Origin: Streptomyces sp. NBC_00358
GTDB taxonomy: Bacteria > Actinomycetota > Actinomycetes > Streptomycetales > Streptomycetaceae
DNA: 64,000 bases
Assembly (NCBI RefSeq): GCF_036099295.1
Contig: NZ_CP107976.1
Location: 4,712,001-4,776,000 of the forward strand
Direction of reading: 5' to 3'
Shown: piece by piece, positions 32,806 through 43,225 of the stretch
Layout of the letters: each line of letters opens with the position of its first letter
How positions within the stretch are numbered: position 1 is the stretch's first letter
Position numbers and translations under genes: made by a program
The notes under the pieces: generated by a model
What the model was told of the DNA's origin: nothing
The model's input: only the letters and a program-made list of their open reading frames with translations
The model's database searches: none

Positions 32806-34242
32806 ATGAGCAGCAGTACGAACACGCCGACGCACCACACGTCCACGATCGGATCGATCGGCGCACCCAGCCGACGCAACACCGAACTGGCCTTGCTGGT
32901 GTTCGCCGTCGTCATCCCGGTGTTCGCCTACGCCAACGTGGGCCTCGCCATCGACGACAAGGTGCCCGCCGGCCTCCTGAGTTACGGCCTCGGCCTCGGC
33001 CTGCTGGCCGGCGTCGCCCACCTCGTCGTACGGAAGTTCGCCCCGTACGCGGACCCGCTGCTGCTGCCGGTGGCGACGCTGCTGAACGGCCTCGGGCTGG
33101 TGATGATCTGGCGCCTGGACCAGTCCAAACTGCTCCAGTCGATCAAGCAGGCCGGCACCGCGGCACCCCGCCAGCTGATGTACACCGCGCTGGGCATCGC
33201 CCTGTTCGTCATCGTGCTGATCTTCCTGAAGGACCACCGCGTCCTGCAGCGCTACACCTACATCTCCATGGTCGGCGCCCTGGTGCTGCTGCTCCTGCCG
33301 CTGGTCCCCGGCCTCGGCGCCAACATCTACGGCGCCAAGATCTGGATCCACGTCGGCAGCTTCTCGATCCAGCCCGGTGAGTTCGCCAAGATCGTCCTGG
33401 CGATCTTCTTCGCCGGCTATCTGATGGTCAAACGCGACGCGCTGGCCCTCGCCAGCCGCCGCTTCATGGGCCTGTACCTGCCCCGCGGCCGCGACCTCGG
33501 CCCGATCCTCGTGGTCTGGTTCATCTCGATCCTGATCCTGGTCTTCGAGACCGACCTCGGTACGTCGCTGCTGTTCTTCGGAATGTTCATCATCATGCTG
33601 TACGTCGCCACCGAGCGCACCAGCTGGATCGTCTTCGGTCTGCTGATGTCCGCGGCCGGCGCGGTCGGTGTGGCGACCTTCGAGACGCACGTCCAGCAGC
33701 GTGTCCAGGCCTGGCTCGACCCCATGCACGAGTTCATGCAGAGTCGGCAGGGCGTCCCCGGTCACACCGAGCAGTCCATGCAGGCCCTGTGGGCCTTCGG
33801 CTCCGGCGGCACCCTCGGCACCGGATGGGGACAGGGCCACTCCGAACTCATCCGGTTCGCCGCCAACTCCGACTTCATCCTCGCCAGCTTCGGCGAGGAA
33901 ATGGGCCTGGCCGGAATCATGGCGATCCTGGTGCTCTACGGCCTCATCGTCGAACGCGGCATCCGAACCGCCCTCGCGGCCCGCGACCCGTTCGGCAAGC
34001 TCCTCGCCGTGGGCCTCTCCGGCGGCTTCGCGCTCCAGGTCTTCGTCGTCGCCGGCGGCGTCATGGGCCTGATCCCGCTGACCGGTATGACGATGCCGTT
34101 CGTGGCCTACGGAGGCTCCTCCGTCATCGCCAACTGGGCACTGATGGGCATCCTGATCAGAATCAGTGACACCGCCCGACGCCCGGCGCCCGCACCCGCC
34201 CCCAGCCCCGACGCCGAGATGACCCAGGTGGTCCGCCCGTGA
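32806..34242 (+). CDS. rodA: FtsW/RodA/SpoVE family glycosyltransferase
   Basis: 478 aa with about ten to twelve membrane helices. Family marks are SFSIQPGEFAKIVLAIFFAG, FETDLGTSLLFFGMFIIMLY, and the C-terminal GLSGGFALQVFVVAGGVMGL with PLTGMTMPFVAYGGSSVIAN. SEDS proteins polymerise lipid II and pair with a class B PBP, here pbpA, which overlaps the stop by four bases. Place in the PknB cluster suggests elongation or sporulation wall synthesis rather than the division ftsW of the dcw cluster. Confidence 0.92.
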   Translation: MSSSTNTPTHHTSTIGSIGAPSRRNTELALLVFAVVIPVFAYANVGLAIDDKVPAGLLSYGLGLGLLAGVAHLVVRKFAPYADPLLLPVATLLNGLGLVMIWRLDQSKLLQSIKQAGTAAPRQLMYTALGIALFVIVLIFLKDHRVLQRYTYISMVGALVLLLLPLVPGLGANIYGAKIWIHVGSFSIQPGEFAKIVLAIFFAGYLMVKRDALALASRRFMGLYLPRGRDLGPILVVWFISILILVFETDLGTSLLFFGMFIIMLYVATERTSWIVFGLLMSAAGAVGVATFETHVQQRVQAWLDPMHEFMQSRQGVPGHTEQSMQALWAFGSGGTLGTGWGQGHSELIRFAANSDFILASFGEEMGLAGIMAILVLYGLIVERGIRTALAARDPFGKLLAVGLSGGFALQVFVVAGGVMGLIPLTGMTMPFVAYGGSSVIANWALMGILIRISDTARRPAPAPAPSPDAEMTQVVRP

Positions 34243-35720
34243 ACAAGCCCCTGCGCCGGATCGCGATCTTCTGCGGGCTGCTCGTCCTCGCCCTGCTCCT
34301 CCGCGACAACTACGTCCAGTACGTCCAGGCGGACGGCCTGCGGAGCGACTCGAACAACCGCCGCGTCGCCATCGAGCGGTACGCCACCCCGCGCGGCGAC
34401 ATCATCGTCGACGGCAACCCGGTCACCGGGGCCGTCAAGTCGAAGAAGAACGGCATCGACGACTTCGAGTACAAGCGCACCTACAAGAACGGCCCCATGT
34501 GGGCGCCGGTCACGGGGTACGCCTCGCAGGCCTTCGACGCCTCCCAGCTGGAGAAGCTGGACGACGGCATCCTCACCGGCAACGACGACCGGCTCTTCTT
34601 CCGCAACACCCTCGACATGCTCACGGGCAAGAAGCAGCAGGGCGGCAACGTCGTCACCACCCTCAACGCCGCCGCGCAGAAGGCCGCGTACCAGGGCCTG
34701 CTGAGCCGCGGCAAGGGCGCGGTCGCCGCGATCAACCCGCAGACCGGCGCGATCCTGGCACTGGCCTCGACCCCGTCGTACGACCCCTCGGCCTTCGCCG
34801 GCACCTCCGGGAGCGACGAGAAGGCCTGGAACAAGCTCCAGAAGAAGAACAACCCCGACGACCCGATGCTCAACCGGGCGCTGCGCGAGACCTACCCGCC
34901 GGGCTCCACCTTCAAGGTGGTCACCGCGGCGGCCGCGCTGGAGAACGGCCTCTACACGTCCGCGGACCAGCACACCGACTCTCCGCTGCCGTACATCCTG
35001 CCGGGCACCACGACCGAGCTGAAGAACGAGGGGAACATCCCCTGCAAGAACGCGAGCATGCGGATCGCCCTCCGCTTCTCGTGCAACACCGTCTTCGGCA
35101 AGATCGGCGCCGACCTCCGCAAGGAGAAGATGCTGACGGAGGCCGAGAAGTTCGGCTTCAACTCCGAGCAGCTCACACCGGTGCGCTCCAACGCCTCCGT
35201 CTTCCCCACGAAGATGGACCGGCCGCAGACCGCGCTCAGCTCCATCGGCCAGTTCGAGACCGCCGCGACGCCGCTGCAGATGGCCATGGTGGCCTCCGCG
35301 GTCGCCAACAACGGCACGCTCATGAAGCCCTACATGGTCGACAAGCTGCAGGCGCCCAACCTGGACGTCATCTCGCAGACCGAGCCGGAGAAGCTCAGCC
35401 AGCCGCTCTCCGAGTCCAACGCCCAGATCCTGCAGGACATGATGGAGACGGTCGTCAAGCAAGGCACGGGTACGAACGCGCAGATCCCCAACGTCACGGT
35501 GGGCGGCAAGACCGGTACCGCGCAGCACGGTGTCGCCAACAGTGAGAAGCCCTACGCGTGGTTCATCTCATATGCCAAACTCCCCGACGGTAGCTCGCCT
35601 GTCGCCGTGGCCGTCGTGGTCGAGGACGGAAGCGCCAACCGTGACGACATCTCGGGTGGCGGTCTCGCCGCCCCCATCGCGAGGGACGTGATGAAGGCAG
35701 TCATCGACAGCAAGAAGTGA
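34239..35720 (+). CDS. pbpA: Class B penicillin-binding protein (PbpA)
   Basis: 493 aa. One N-terminal membrane helix (IAIFCGLLVLALLLRDNYV), a dimerisation domain, then a transpeptidase domain with YPPGSTFKVVTAAAALE (SXXK, catalytic Ser), RFSCNTVFGKIG (SXN) and VGGKTGTAQHG (KTG). It cross-links peptidoglycan made by the overlapping RodA protein and is a beta-lactam target. The GTG start overlaps the rodA stop as GTGA. The missing PASTA domains put it in the PbpA rather than the PonA group. Confidence 0.94.
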   Translation: MNKPLRRIAIFCGLLVLALLLRDNYVQYVQADGLRSDSNNRRVAIERYATPRGDIIVDGNPVTGAVKSKKNGIDDFEYKRTYKNGPMWAPVTGYASQAFDASQLEKLDDGILTGNDDRLFFRNTLDMLTGKKQQGGNVVTTLNAAAQKAAYQGLLSRGKGAVAAINPQTGAILALASTPSYDPSAFAGTSGSDEKAWNKLQKKNNPDDPMLNRALRETYPPGSTFKVVTAAAALENGLYTSADQHTDSPLPYILPGTTTELKNEGNIPCKNASMRIALRFSCNTVFGKIGADLRKEKMLTEAEKFGFNSEQLTPVRSNASVFPTKMDRPQTALSSIGQFETAATPLQMAMVASAVANNGTLMKPYMVDKLQAPNLDVISQTEPEKLSQPLSESNAQILQDMMETVVKQGTGTNAQIPNVTVGGKTGTAQHGVANSEKPYAWFISYAKLPDGSSPVAVAVVVEDGSANRDDISGGGLAAPIARDVMKAVIDSKK

Positions 35721-35890
35721 CCCCGCTCACGTCCCCATCACATCGGTGCACGTTGCGATACCGGTCCTGTCACGGGTGACGGTCTTGGCCAGGTCACACA
35801 AGGCGATCCGGGTACCGTATGCCCGGACAGCACACCGCCGGACCACACAAAGGTGCGGTCGGGACCGACGGAGAGGGCTGGTAGGTAGCT

Positions 35891-37888
<1,998 letters not shown>

Positions 37889-37920
37889 GCCCCACCAAGG
37901 ACCGTACTCGGGCAACCGAC

Positions 37921-37961
37921 GGAAAGGGCCCCGGCACTCACTGAGTGCCGGGGCCCTTTCC
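37921..37961 (+). terminator. Strong terminator of the pknB operon
   Basis: A nearly perfect 19-20 bp hairpin starting GGAAAGGGCCCC and ending GGGGCCCTTTCC, with a tiny loop at CACT. It lies 32 bases after the pknB stop. Confidence 0.9.
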
Positions 37962-38089
37962 GTTTCCTCTGATGACACACGGCTGAACAGACCTGCCGGC
38001 CGGCCCGATGATCCGCTGCACTGCTCCAGCGACCTGGTGTACGAGATTCGACCGTTTCTTCATACTTCCCGATTCGTTGAAGGCATGGG

Positions 38090-39199
38090 ATGGGGAAGCG
38101 AAGCCCTGCCCCATCCAGACAGCAACGGCACAAGCAGAAGAGGCAGTACGTGATCGACGAAGCGGCTCTGCTGGAATCGAAGACCCTGCGGGGCAGTGTG
38201 CTGGAGCGCACAGACGTGCTCGACCGGGTCAAGGCATTGTCACTGCTGCCGGATGGCATGCATGTGACGACGACAATGGTGGCGACATACTTCGAGGTCG
38301 CCGAAACAGTGATCAACAACCTTCTGAGCCGCCACCGGCAGGAGCTCGAATCCAACGGTCTTCGCGTCCTTCGTGGCACTGAGCTGCAGGAATTTAAGGA
38401 ACTCAGCTTGAGTTCCTATCGCGACAGTTATCCACAGCCCCGCTCCAGCCTGGCCCTCTGGTCGCGCCGGGCCGTCCTCAACGTCGCCATGCTCCTCCGC
38501 GACAGCGACGTCGCCCGCCAGATCCGCACCTACCTCCTCGACATGGAGTACCTGGCGCGCACCCGCCCGGTCGACACCCCGGCCTCAGAGGCGCCCCACG
38601 CCCTCGACGACCACATCGACCAGCGCATCACCCACATCCTCGGCAAGACCGTCGTCCCCATGTTCAACGCCCTGATCGAAACTTCGGGCGAACACCGTCA
38701 GGAACTCATCTCGCTCCGTGAGGATGTCCAACGGATCGAGCAGCAGATGTGCGGCCACGAGACTCGCATCACCGAACTCGAACGCACTCGTGGTCCGCGC
38801 CAGTACACCGGAATCATGGCCTCCATCGACGCCATGAACTGGCGGGAGTTCGAGCACCACGTCGCCGTCCTGCTGCGCCGCGACGGCTGCACGGACGTCA
38901 TCGTGCACGGCGGCCCGGGTGACCGGGGAGTGGACGTCACCGCGCTCACCGCCGACGGCCGCTCGGTCGTCGCTCAGTGCAAGAGCTTCGCGCCCTACCG
39001 CCCGGTGTGGAGCGGCGAACTGCAGAAGTTCCTCGGCGCTTCCCTCGTCCAGCACACGGCCGACGTGGCGCTGTTCGTCGCCACGACATCGTTCACGCCC
39101 GACGCGCGCGCCATCGCGGAGACCCACGGCGTCACGCTCGTCGACCGCTCCCACGTGGAGAAGTGGAGCGCGGGCGTTCCGCTGGCTTCCCTTCAGTAG
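38090..39199 (+). CDS. Mrr-type restriction endonuclease domain protein with antirepressor-like N-terminus
   Basis: 369 aa. Residues about 25-165 form a helical, phage-antirepressor-like region (VKALSLLPDGMHVTTTMVAT, YFEVAETVINNLLSRHRQEL, SRRAVLNVAMLLRDSDVARQ). A predicted coiled segment follows (HRQELISLREDVQRIEQQM). The C-terminal 120 residues are an Mrr-like nuclease: WREFEHHVAVLLRRDGCTD, GGPGDRGVDVTALTADGR and VVAQCKSFAPY, giving the D-QXK active site. Mrr domains cut modified or foreign DNA. ATG 38090 has GAAGG upstream; GTG 38151 is a possible later start. Its codon use is more AT-rich than its neighbours. It sits alone between two terminators in an otherwise conserved cluster, which suggests insertion. 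Confidence 0.83.
   Translation: MGKRSPAPSRQQRHKQKRQYVIDEAALLESKTLRGSVLERTDVLDRVKALSLLPDGMHVTTTMVATYFEVAETVINNLLSRHRQELESNGLRVLRGTELQEFKELSLSSYRDSYPQPRSSLALWSRRAVLNVAMLLRDSDVARQIRTYLLDMEYLARTRPVDTPASEAPHALDDHIDQRITHILGKTVVPMFNALIETSGEHRQELISLREDVQRIEQQMCGHETRITELERTRGPRQYTGIMASIDAMNWREFEHHVAVLLRRDGCTDVIVHGGPGDRGVDVTALTADGRSVVAQCKSFAPYRPVWSGELQKFLGASLVQHTADVALFVATTSFTPDARAIAETHGVTLVDRSHVEKWSAGVPLASLQ
38428..38436 (+). promoter_or_regulatory. DnaA box inside the nuclease gene
   Basis: TTATCCACA matches the general bacterial DnaA box. It lies within coding sequence about 340 bases from the start of the nuclease gene. It may be chance. Confidence 0.3.
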
Positions 39200-39221
39200 G
39201 CGTCACCGGAGACACAGGAAA

Positions 39222-39260
39222 GGGCCCGAAGTCGCAAGAGATAGTTGCGGCTTCGGGCCC
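39222..39260. terminator. Bidirectional terminator between the nuclease gene and the sortase gene
   Basis: GGGCCCGAAG plus CGCAA arms pair with TTGCG and CTTCGGGCCC, with one wobble pair and a 7-base loop. It serves the convergent genes ending at 39199 and 39291; on the plus strand it is followed by ATTTTATG. Confidence 0.88.
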
Positions 39261-39290
39261 AGCTCATTTTATGCGTAACGACCGGCCTCG

Positions 39291-40052
39291 CTAACGCAGT
39301 TCCTTCGGAGGCGTCCGCGCGCTGTCGACCTTGTCGACCCGCACCAGTTCGCCCCACACCACATAGCGGTAGCGGGAGGTGTACACCGGAGTGCAGGTCG
39401 TCAGGGTGATGTAGTGGCCGGGCTTCGTCTTACCCGACTGCTTCGGGACCGTCTGGAGAACCTTGACGTTGTACTTCGAGGTCTCCGGGAGGATGTCGAA
39501 GACCTTGTAGACGTACCACTTGTCCCGCGTCTCGAAGACGACCGCGTCACCCTTGCTGATCTTGTCGATGTTGTGGAACTTGGCACCGTGGCCGTCCCGG
39601 TGGGCCGCCAGCGTGAAGTTGCCGTTCTTACCGGTCATCGGCAGGGACGCCTTGACGGGGTCCGTGTAGTAACCGGCGACACCCTCGTTGAGGACCTTCG
39701 TCGCCGTGCCCTTCTGGACGAGGACCTCGCCGTTCCTCATCGACGGGACATGCAGGAAGCCGATGCCGTCCTTGGTGTCCAGGGCGCCCGGACCGCTCGG
39801 TGCCTGTGCCCAGTGGTCGCGGACCTTGTCGCCCTGCTTGTGCGCCTGGCGGTCGGCCACGACGTTCGTCCACCACAGCGAGTAGACGACGAACAGAGCG
39901 AGCACCAGCCCCACGGTGATGAGGAGTTCACCGAAGACGCTGACCGCTATCGCGAACCATCCCATGGGCCGGCGCCCCCCGGGAGCGTCACCGGCGGTCG
40001 CGTATCCGGCTTCCGATCCGGCGCGTTCGTCGTGGTCGATCCTCGCTGCCAC
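39291..40052 (-). CDS. Class E sortase
   Basis: 253 aa. An N-terminal cytoplasmic tail, one helix (SVFGELLITVGLVLALFVVY) and an outside catalytic domain with AAHRDGHGAKF (catalytic His) and YITLTTCTPVYTSRYRYVVW (catalytic Cys and Arg). TLTTC with a following TP is typical of class E, which recognises LAXTG motifs and in Streptomyces anchors long chaplins. The GTG at 40052 has a weak ribosome binding site. It is the last of three sortase genes in this stretch. Confidence 0.92.
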   Translation of the reverse strand: MAARIDHDERAGSEAGYATAGDAPGGRRPMGWFAIAVSVFGELLITVGLVLALFVVYSLWWTNVVADRQAHKQGDKVRDHWAQAPSGPGALDTKDGIGFLHVPSMRNGEVLVQKGTATKVLNEGVAGYYTDPVKASLPMTGKNGNFTLAAHRDGHGAKFHNIDKISKGDAVVFETRDKWYVYKVFDILPETSKYNVKVLQTVPKQSGKTKPGHYITLTTCTPVYTSRYRYVVWGELVRVDKVDSARTPPKELR

Positions 40053-40088
40053 AGTTCATCTGCCCCGTCTGGTGTGTCTCAGTTTGTC

Positions 40089-40102
40089 TCACGTGCACGT
40101 GA
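40089..40102. promoter_or_regulatory. 14-bp perfect palindrome upstream of the sortase gene
   Basis: TCACGTGCACGTGA lies 37 bases before the sortase GTG, in the 94-base spacer to the next sortase gene. Its CACGTG cores recall parS, but the centre differs, so it is not a parS site. It may be an operator. Confidence 0.45.
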
Positions 40103-40146
40103 CGCGCGCACGCACGCCTCCGTGCGGGCGTCGTCGGCGCCGGTCC

Positions 40147-41580
40147 TCAGCCGATCAGCGCGTCGGGCTTGCCCTTGCTGCGCGGCCGGTCCTCGACCAT
40201 CTTGCCCCAGACGATCATCCGGTACTTACTGGTGAACTCCGGTGTGCAGGTGGTGAGTGTGATGTAGCGGCCCGGCGCGGTGAAGGTCGAACCCTTGGGA
40301 ATCGGATCGAGCACGCTCGTGTTGGCCGGGCTCGTCACCGGCAGGATCGACGTCATCTTGTAGACGTAGTAGTCGTCCTGCGTCTCGACCACGATGTTGT
40401 CGCCCGGCTTGAGCCGGTTGATGTAGCGGAACGGCTCGCCGTGGGTGTTGCGGTGCCCGGCGAGCGCGAAGTTGCCCGTCTTGGCGTCAGGCATCGCCGT
40501 CTTGAGGGGTGCCTCGCCGTAGTGACCGACCATTCCGCGGTCGAGCACGTTCGTCTTGCTCGTGCCCTCCGCGATCGGCGCGACCACGTCCAGCTTCGGA
40601 ATGTGCAGGATGGCGAAGCCCTGGCCGGGCGCGAACGACCCCGGATTCCGTTTTCCGTTCGCCCAGTCTTGCTGGAGGTGTTGCGTGGCACTGCCCGCCT
40701 GCTCGTGCGCCCGCACGTTCGACCACCACAGCTGGTACGTCACGAACAGCAGCATCAGAACGCCGGTGGTGATGAACACCTCGCCGACCATCCGGCTCAT
40801 GAGCACACCCGCGCTGGGCTTGCGCGCCCGAGCCGCACGCCGGGCGTCCATCCGGCTTCGGGGCGCCCCAGCGGCCTCCTGAGCCCCTTCCTGGGACTCC
40901 TGGGGCTCCTGCTCCCCTCCGGGCCGCCCGTGCCGTCTGGCGGCCTTACGGCGGGCCGCACGGCCTCCAGGCGCGGGACCGACCCCGCTCCCGGCCCCAC
41001 GTACGGCGCCCTCTCCCGTTCGAGGAAGATCAGGCAGACGCAGCGCGACCGTCTCGTCGTCCCGCGGCGGGCGCGCGGGAACCGGTTCCGCCCGGGGAGC
41101 GGCCACCGGGCCGCGGTACTGAGCGACCGCGGGCTCCTCGTACGGCGCGGAGTGCGTCCGTCCGTACATGTCCGCGTACGACGGGGCGTTCGCCGGCGTG
41201 GTCGGGATGGCCTGCGTCGGGACCTGAGCCGCGTACCCGTGGGAAGCCTGCGCCTGGGCGGCCTGCGCTTGAGCGGCCTGCAACTGAGCCGCCTGCAGTT
41301 GAGCCGCCTGAGCCTGCTGCTGGGCGGCCTGTGCCTGCGCGGCCTGTACCTGGGCCGCTTGCAACTGAGCGGCCTGGAACTGCTGCTGCTGCGCTGCGTG
41401 CCAGTCCGGTCCGTACCCGCCGGGGCCGTACCCCTGCTGTACGCCCTGTCCCTGGCCGGGCAGCGGATCCGTCAACGGGTCCGCGACCCCACCGGCTGTC
41501 GCCTCGAACGCGCCTGCGCCCCCGTACGCGGCCTCGCCGCCGTACGGGGAGCTCTCGCGCTCGGGGCGCAGCGCGGTCAC
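40147..41580 (-). CDS. Class E sortase with long Ala/Gln-rich cytoplasmic region
   Basis: 477 aa. Residues 1-255 are low complexity: Gly/Tyr-rich, then a run of QAAQLQAAQ-type units (residues about 60-115), then Pro/Arg-rich. One helix (GEVFITTGVLMLLFVTYQLW) and a sortase domain follow, with LAGHRNTHGEPFRYINR (catalytic His) and YITLTTCTPEFTSKYRMIVW (catalytic Cys and Arg). The Ala/Gln run is predicted helical and could self-associate. The GTG at 41580 overlaps the trpG stop (GTGA). It probably acts on LAXTG proteins such as chaplins together with its neighbour. Confidence 0.9.
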   Translation of the reverse strand: MTALRPERESSPYGGEAAYGGAGAFEATAGGVADPLTDPLPGQGQGVQQGYGPGGYGPDWHAAQQQQFQAAQLQAAQVQAAQAQAAQQQAQAAQLQAAQLQAAQAQAAQAQASHGYAAQVPTQAIPTTPANAPSYADMYGRTHSAPYEEPAVAQYRGPVAAPRAEPVPARPPRDDETVALRLPDLPRTGEGAVRGAGSGVGPAPGGRAARRKAARRHGRPGGEQEPQESQEGAQEAAGAPRSRMDARRAARARKPSAGVLMSRMVGEVFITTGVLMLLFVTYQLWWSNVRAHEQAGSATQHLQQDWANGKRNPGSFAPGQGFAILHIPKLDVVAPIAEGTSKTNVLDRGMVGHYGEAPLKTAMPDAKTGNFALAGHRNTHGEPFRYINRLKPGDNIVVETQDDYYVYKMTSILPVTSPANTSVLDPIPKGSTFTAPGRYITLTTCTPEFTSKYRMIVWGKMVEDRPRSKGKPDALIG

Positions 41581-42215
41581 GCCGTGGCCCTGCCCACCAC
41601 CGGGGCGAGCCCCGCCGACCTCGCCACGGCCACCTTGTCCCCGCATTCGAGCAGCCAGTTGGCGAGCATCCGGTGACCGTGCTCGGTCAGCACCGACTCG
41701 GGGTGGAACTGCACACCCTCGACCGGCAGTTCGCGGTGTCTGAGGCCCATGACGATCCCGTCGTGGGTGCGGGCCGTGACCTCCAGTTCGGCCGGGACCG
41801 TGTCCGGCTCGGCCGCCAGCGAGTGGTAGCGGGTCGCGGTGAAGGGCGACGGCAGGCCCGCGAAGACGCCCTTGCCCTGGTGCTCCACGAGCGAGGTCTT
41901 TCCGTGCAGCAGCTCGGGCGCGCGGTCGACCACACCGCCGTACGCCACCTGCATGGACTGCATCCCGAGGCAGACACCGAAGACGGGAACCCCGGTCTCG
42001 GCACAGTGCCGGACCATGTCGATACAGACACCGGCCTGTTCGGGAGCACCGGGCCCAGGGGACAGGAGTACACCGTCGAAGCCGTCCTGGGCGTGCGCGG
42101 TCGACACCTCGTCGTTGCGCAGCACCTCGCACTCCGCGCCCAACTGGTACAGGTACTGGACCAGGTTGAAGACGAAGCTGTCGTAGTTGTCCACCACGAG
42201 GATGCGCGTGCTCAC
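41577..42215 (-). CDS. trpG: Glutamine amidotransferase, anthranilate/aminodeoxychorismate synthase component II
   Basis: 212 aa. A class I glutamine amidotransferase: ILVVDNYDSFVFNLVQYLY, LLSPGPGAPEQAGVC, the nucleophile motif VFGVCLGMQSMQVAYGG and VEGVQFHPESVLTEHG for the His-Glu pair. It releases ammonia from glutamine for chorismate amination in folate or tryptophan synthesis. No component I gene is adjacent; the same isolated placement near pknB is known in mycobacteria. The GTG start overlaps the stop of a small membrane-protein gene. Confidence 0.92.
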   Translation of the reverse strand: MSTRILVVDNYDSFVFNLVQYLYQLGAECEVLRNDEVSTAHAQDGFDGVLLSPGPGAPEQAGVCIDMVRHCAETGVPVFGVCLGMQSMQVAYGGVVDRAPELLHGKTSLVEHQGKGVFAGLPSPFTATRYHSLAAEPDTVPAELEVTARTHDGIVMGLRHRELPVEGVQFHPESVLTEHGHRMLANWLLECGDKVAVARSAGLAPVVGRATA

Positions 42216-42373
42216 TGGTTGTCCACCGTCACATCGTTGAAGGGCAGCAGCGGTTCGGCCCAGGGGAAGATGTACTGGAAGAGCACGTAGACCACGGCCA
42301 GGACGAGCACGAGTGCGACCAGCGCCTTCACCCATACGCTCCCCGGCAGATGCCGCCAGATCCAGCCGTACAT
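42212..42373 (-). CDS. Small single-pass membrane protein
   Basis: 53 aa. One membrane helix (WVKALVALVLVLAVVYVLF) flanked by an aromatic N-terminus (MYGWIWRHLPGS) and an outside tail (PWAEPLLPFNDVTVDNQ). The ATG at 42373 is followed by a four-base overlap with trpG, so it is part of that transcript. Homologues are expected at the same position in other streptomycetes. No function is known. Confidence 0.8.
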   Translation of the reverse strand: MYGWIWRHLPGSVWVKALVALVLVLAVVYVLFQYIFPWAEPLLPFNDVTVDNQ

Positions 42374-42404
42374 GCCGTCCCTTCCGTCGCCGTACGCCAA
42401 CAGA

Positions 42405-43163
42405 CTAACGGCGCAGAGCCGCCGGTTTCCCTGCCTCCACAGGCTGTGTGGAATCAAGATGTGCCCAGACGATCAACCGGTGACTGTGCCCCCACTCCGG
42501 ATCACACGTGGTCAGCGTGAGATAGCGTCCCGGACGCGTATACCCGGACTTACGTGGCACAGGGTCGATCACCTCAATGTCGGAGGGCACCGTTTTGTAG
42601 GGGCCTTTGTCGATCCGATACGTGAACCAGGCCGTCCCGTCCGTCAGCACCACCGCGTCGCCGCGCCTGAGCTCGGGAAAGTCCTTGAAGGGATCCCCGT
42701 ACGTGCGCCGGTGACCGGCGACCGAGAAGTTGCCCTCCTGGCCGAGCTGGGCGGTGCCCCGGTAGTGGCCGAGGCCCTTCTTCAGGACCTGTGTGGCGGT
42801 GCCTTCGAGCACGGGCTTGTTCCACGTGAAACCAAGCCGGGGGATGTACATGACCGCGAACGGGCCGCCGTACTTGTAGGGACCGGGCGCCTTCGGGCTC
42901 TCGGTGGCCGTGCCGCCGGTACCACTCGCGCTCCCTGAGGAGCCGGCCGTACCGGAGGAGCCCGAAGAGCCCGGCGAGGCCGTCGGCTCCTGGGTCACCG
43001 ATCCCTTCGACCACTGCTTCTGGAGCACGTCGATCTGGTGGTTCATCGCGCTGTCGGCCTGTACGCCCGTCCAGAACAGCACGTAGACCACGAAGAGGAC
43101 GATCAGGCTGCCGACGGTGACGCACAGCTCACTGATCGTCCTGACGACCACTCGCACCGACAC
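42405..43163 (-). CDS. Class E sortase (third copy)
   Basis: 252 aa. An N-terminal helix (LCVTVGSLIVLFVVYVLFW), a Ser/Gly/Thr linker (residues 55-85) and a sortase domain with VAGHRRTYGDPFKDF (catalytic His) and YLTLTTCDPEWGHSHRLIVW (catalytic Cys and Arg). It has D after TLTTC where the other two have T. The GTG at 43163 is the first usable start. The linker and active-site difference suggest another substrate or an outgroup subtype. Confidence 0.9.
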   Translation of the reverse strand: MSVRVVVRTISELCVTVGSLIVLFVVYVLFWTGVQADSAMNHQIDVLQKQWSKGSVTQEPTASPGSSGSSGTAGSSGSASGTGGTATESPKAPGPYKYGGPFAVMYIPRLGFTWNKPVLEGTATQVLKKGLGHYRGTAQLGQEGNFSVAGHRRTYGDPFKDFPELRRGDAVVLTDGTAWFTYRIDKGPYKTVPSDIEVIDPVPRKSGYTRPGRYLTLTTCDPEWGHSHRLIVWAHLDSTQPVEAGKPAALRR

Positions 43164-43225
43164 AAGGTCCCCCCGGCGGCAGCTCGCTCCACAGGCTTCA
43201 CCCGCTGCTCCGCGAGACCCGGCAC

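Noticed and set aside
39150..39175. CCCACGTGGAGAAG as another parS
   Set aside because: Only the CACGTG core agrees; flanking bases differ and it is inside the nuclease coding sequence.
37889..39290. Nuclease locus as part of a prophage or transposon
   Set aside because: No integrase, transposase, att duplication or terminal inverted repeats were found; the flanking hairpins are ordinary terminators.
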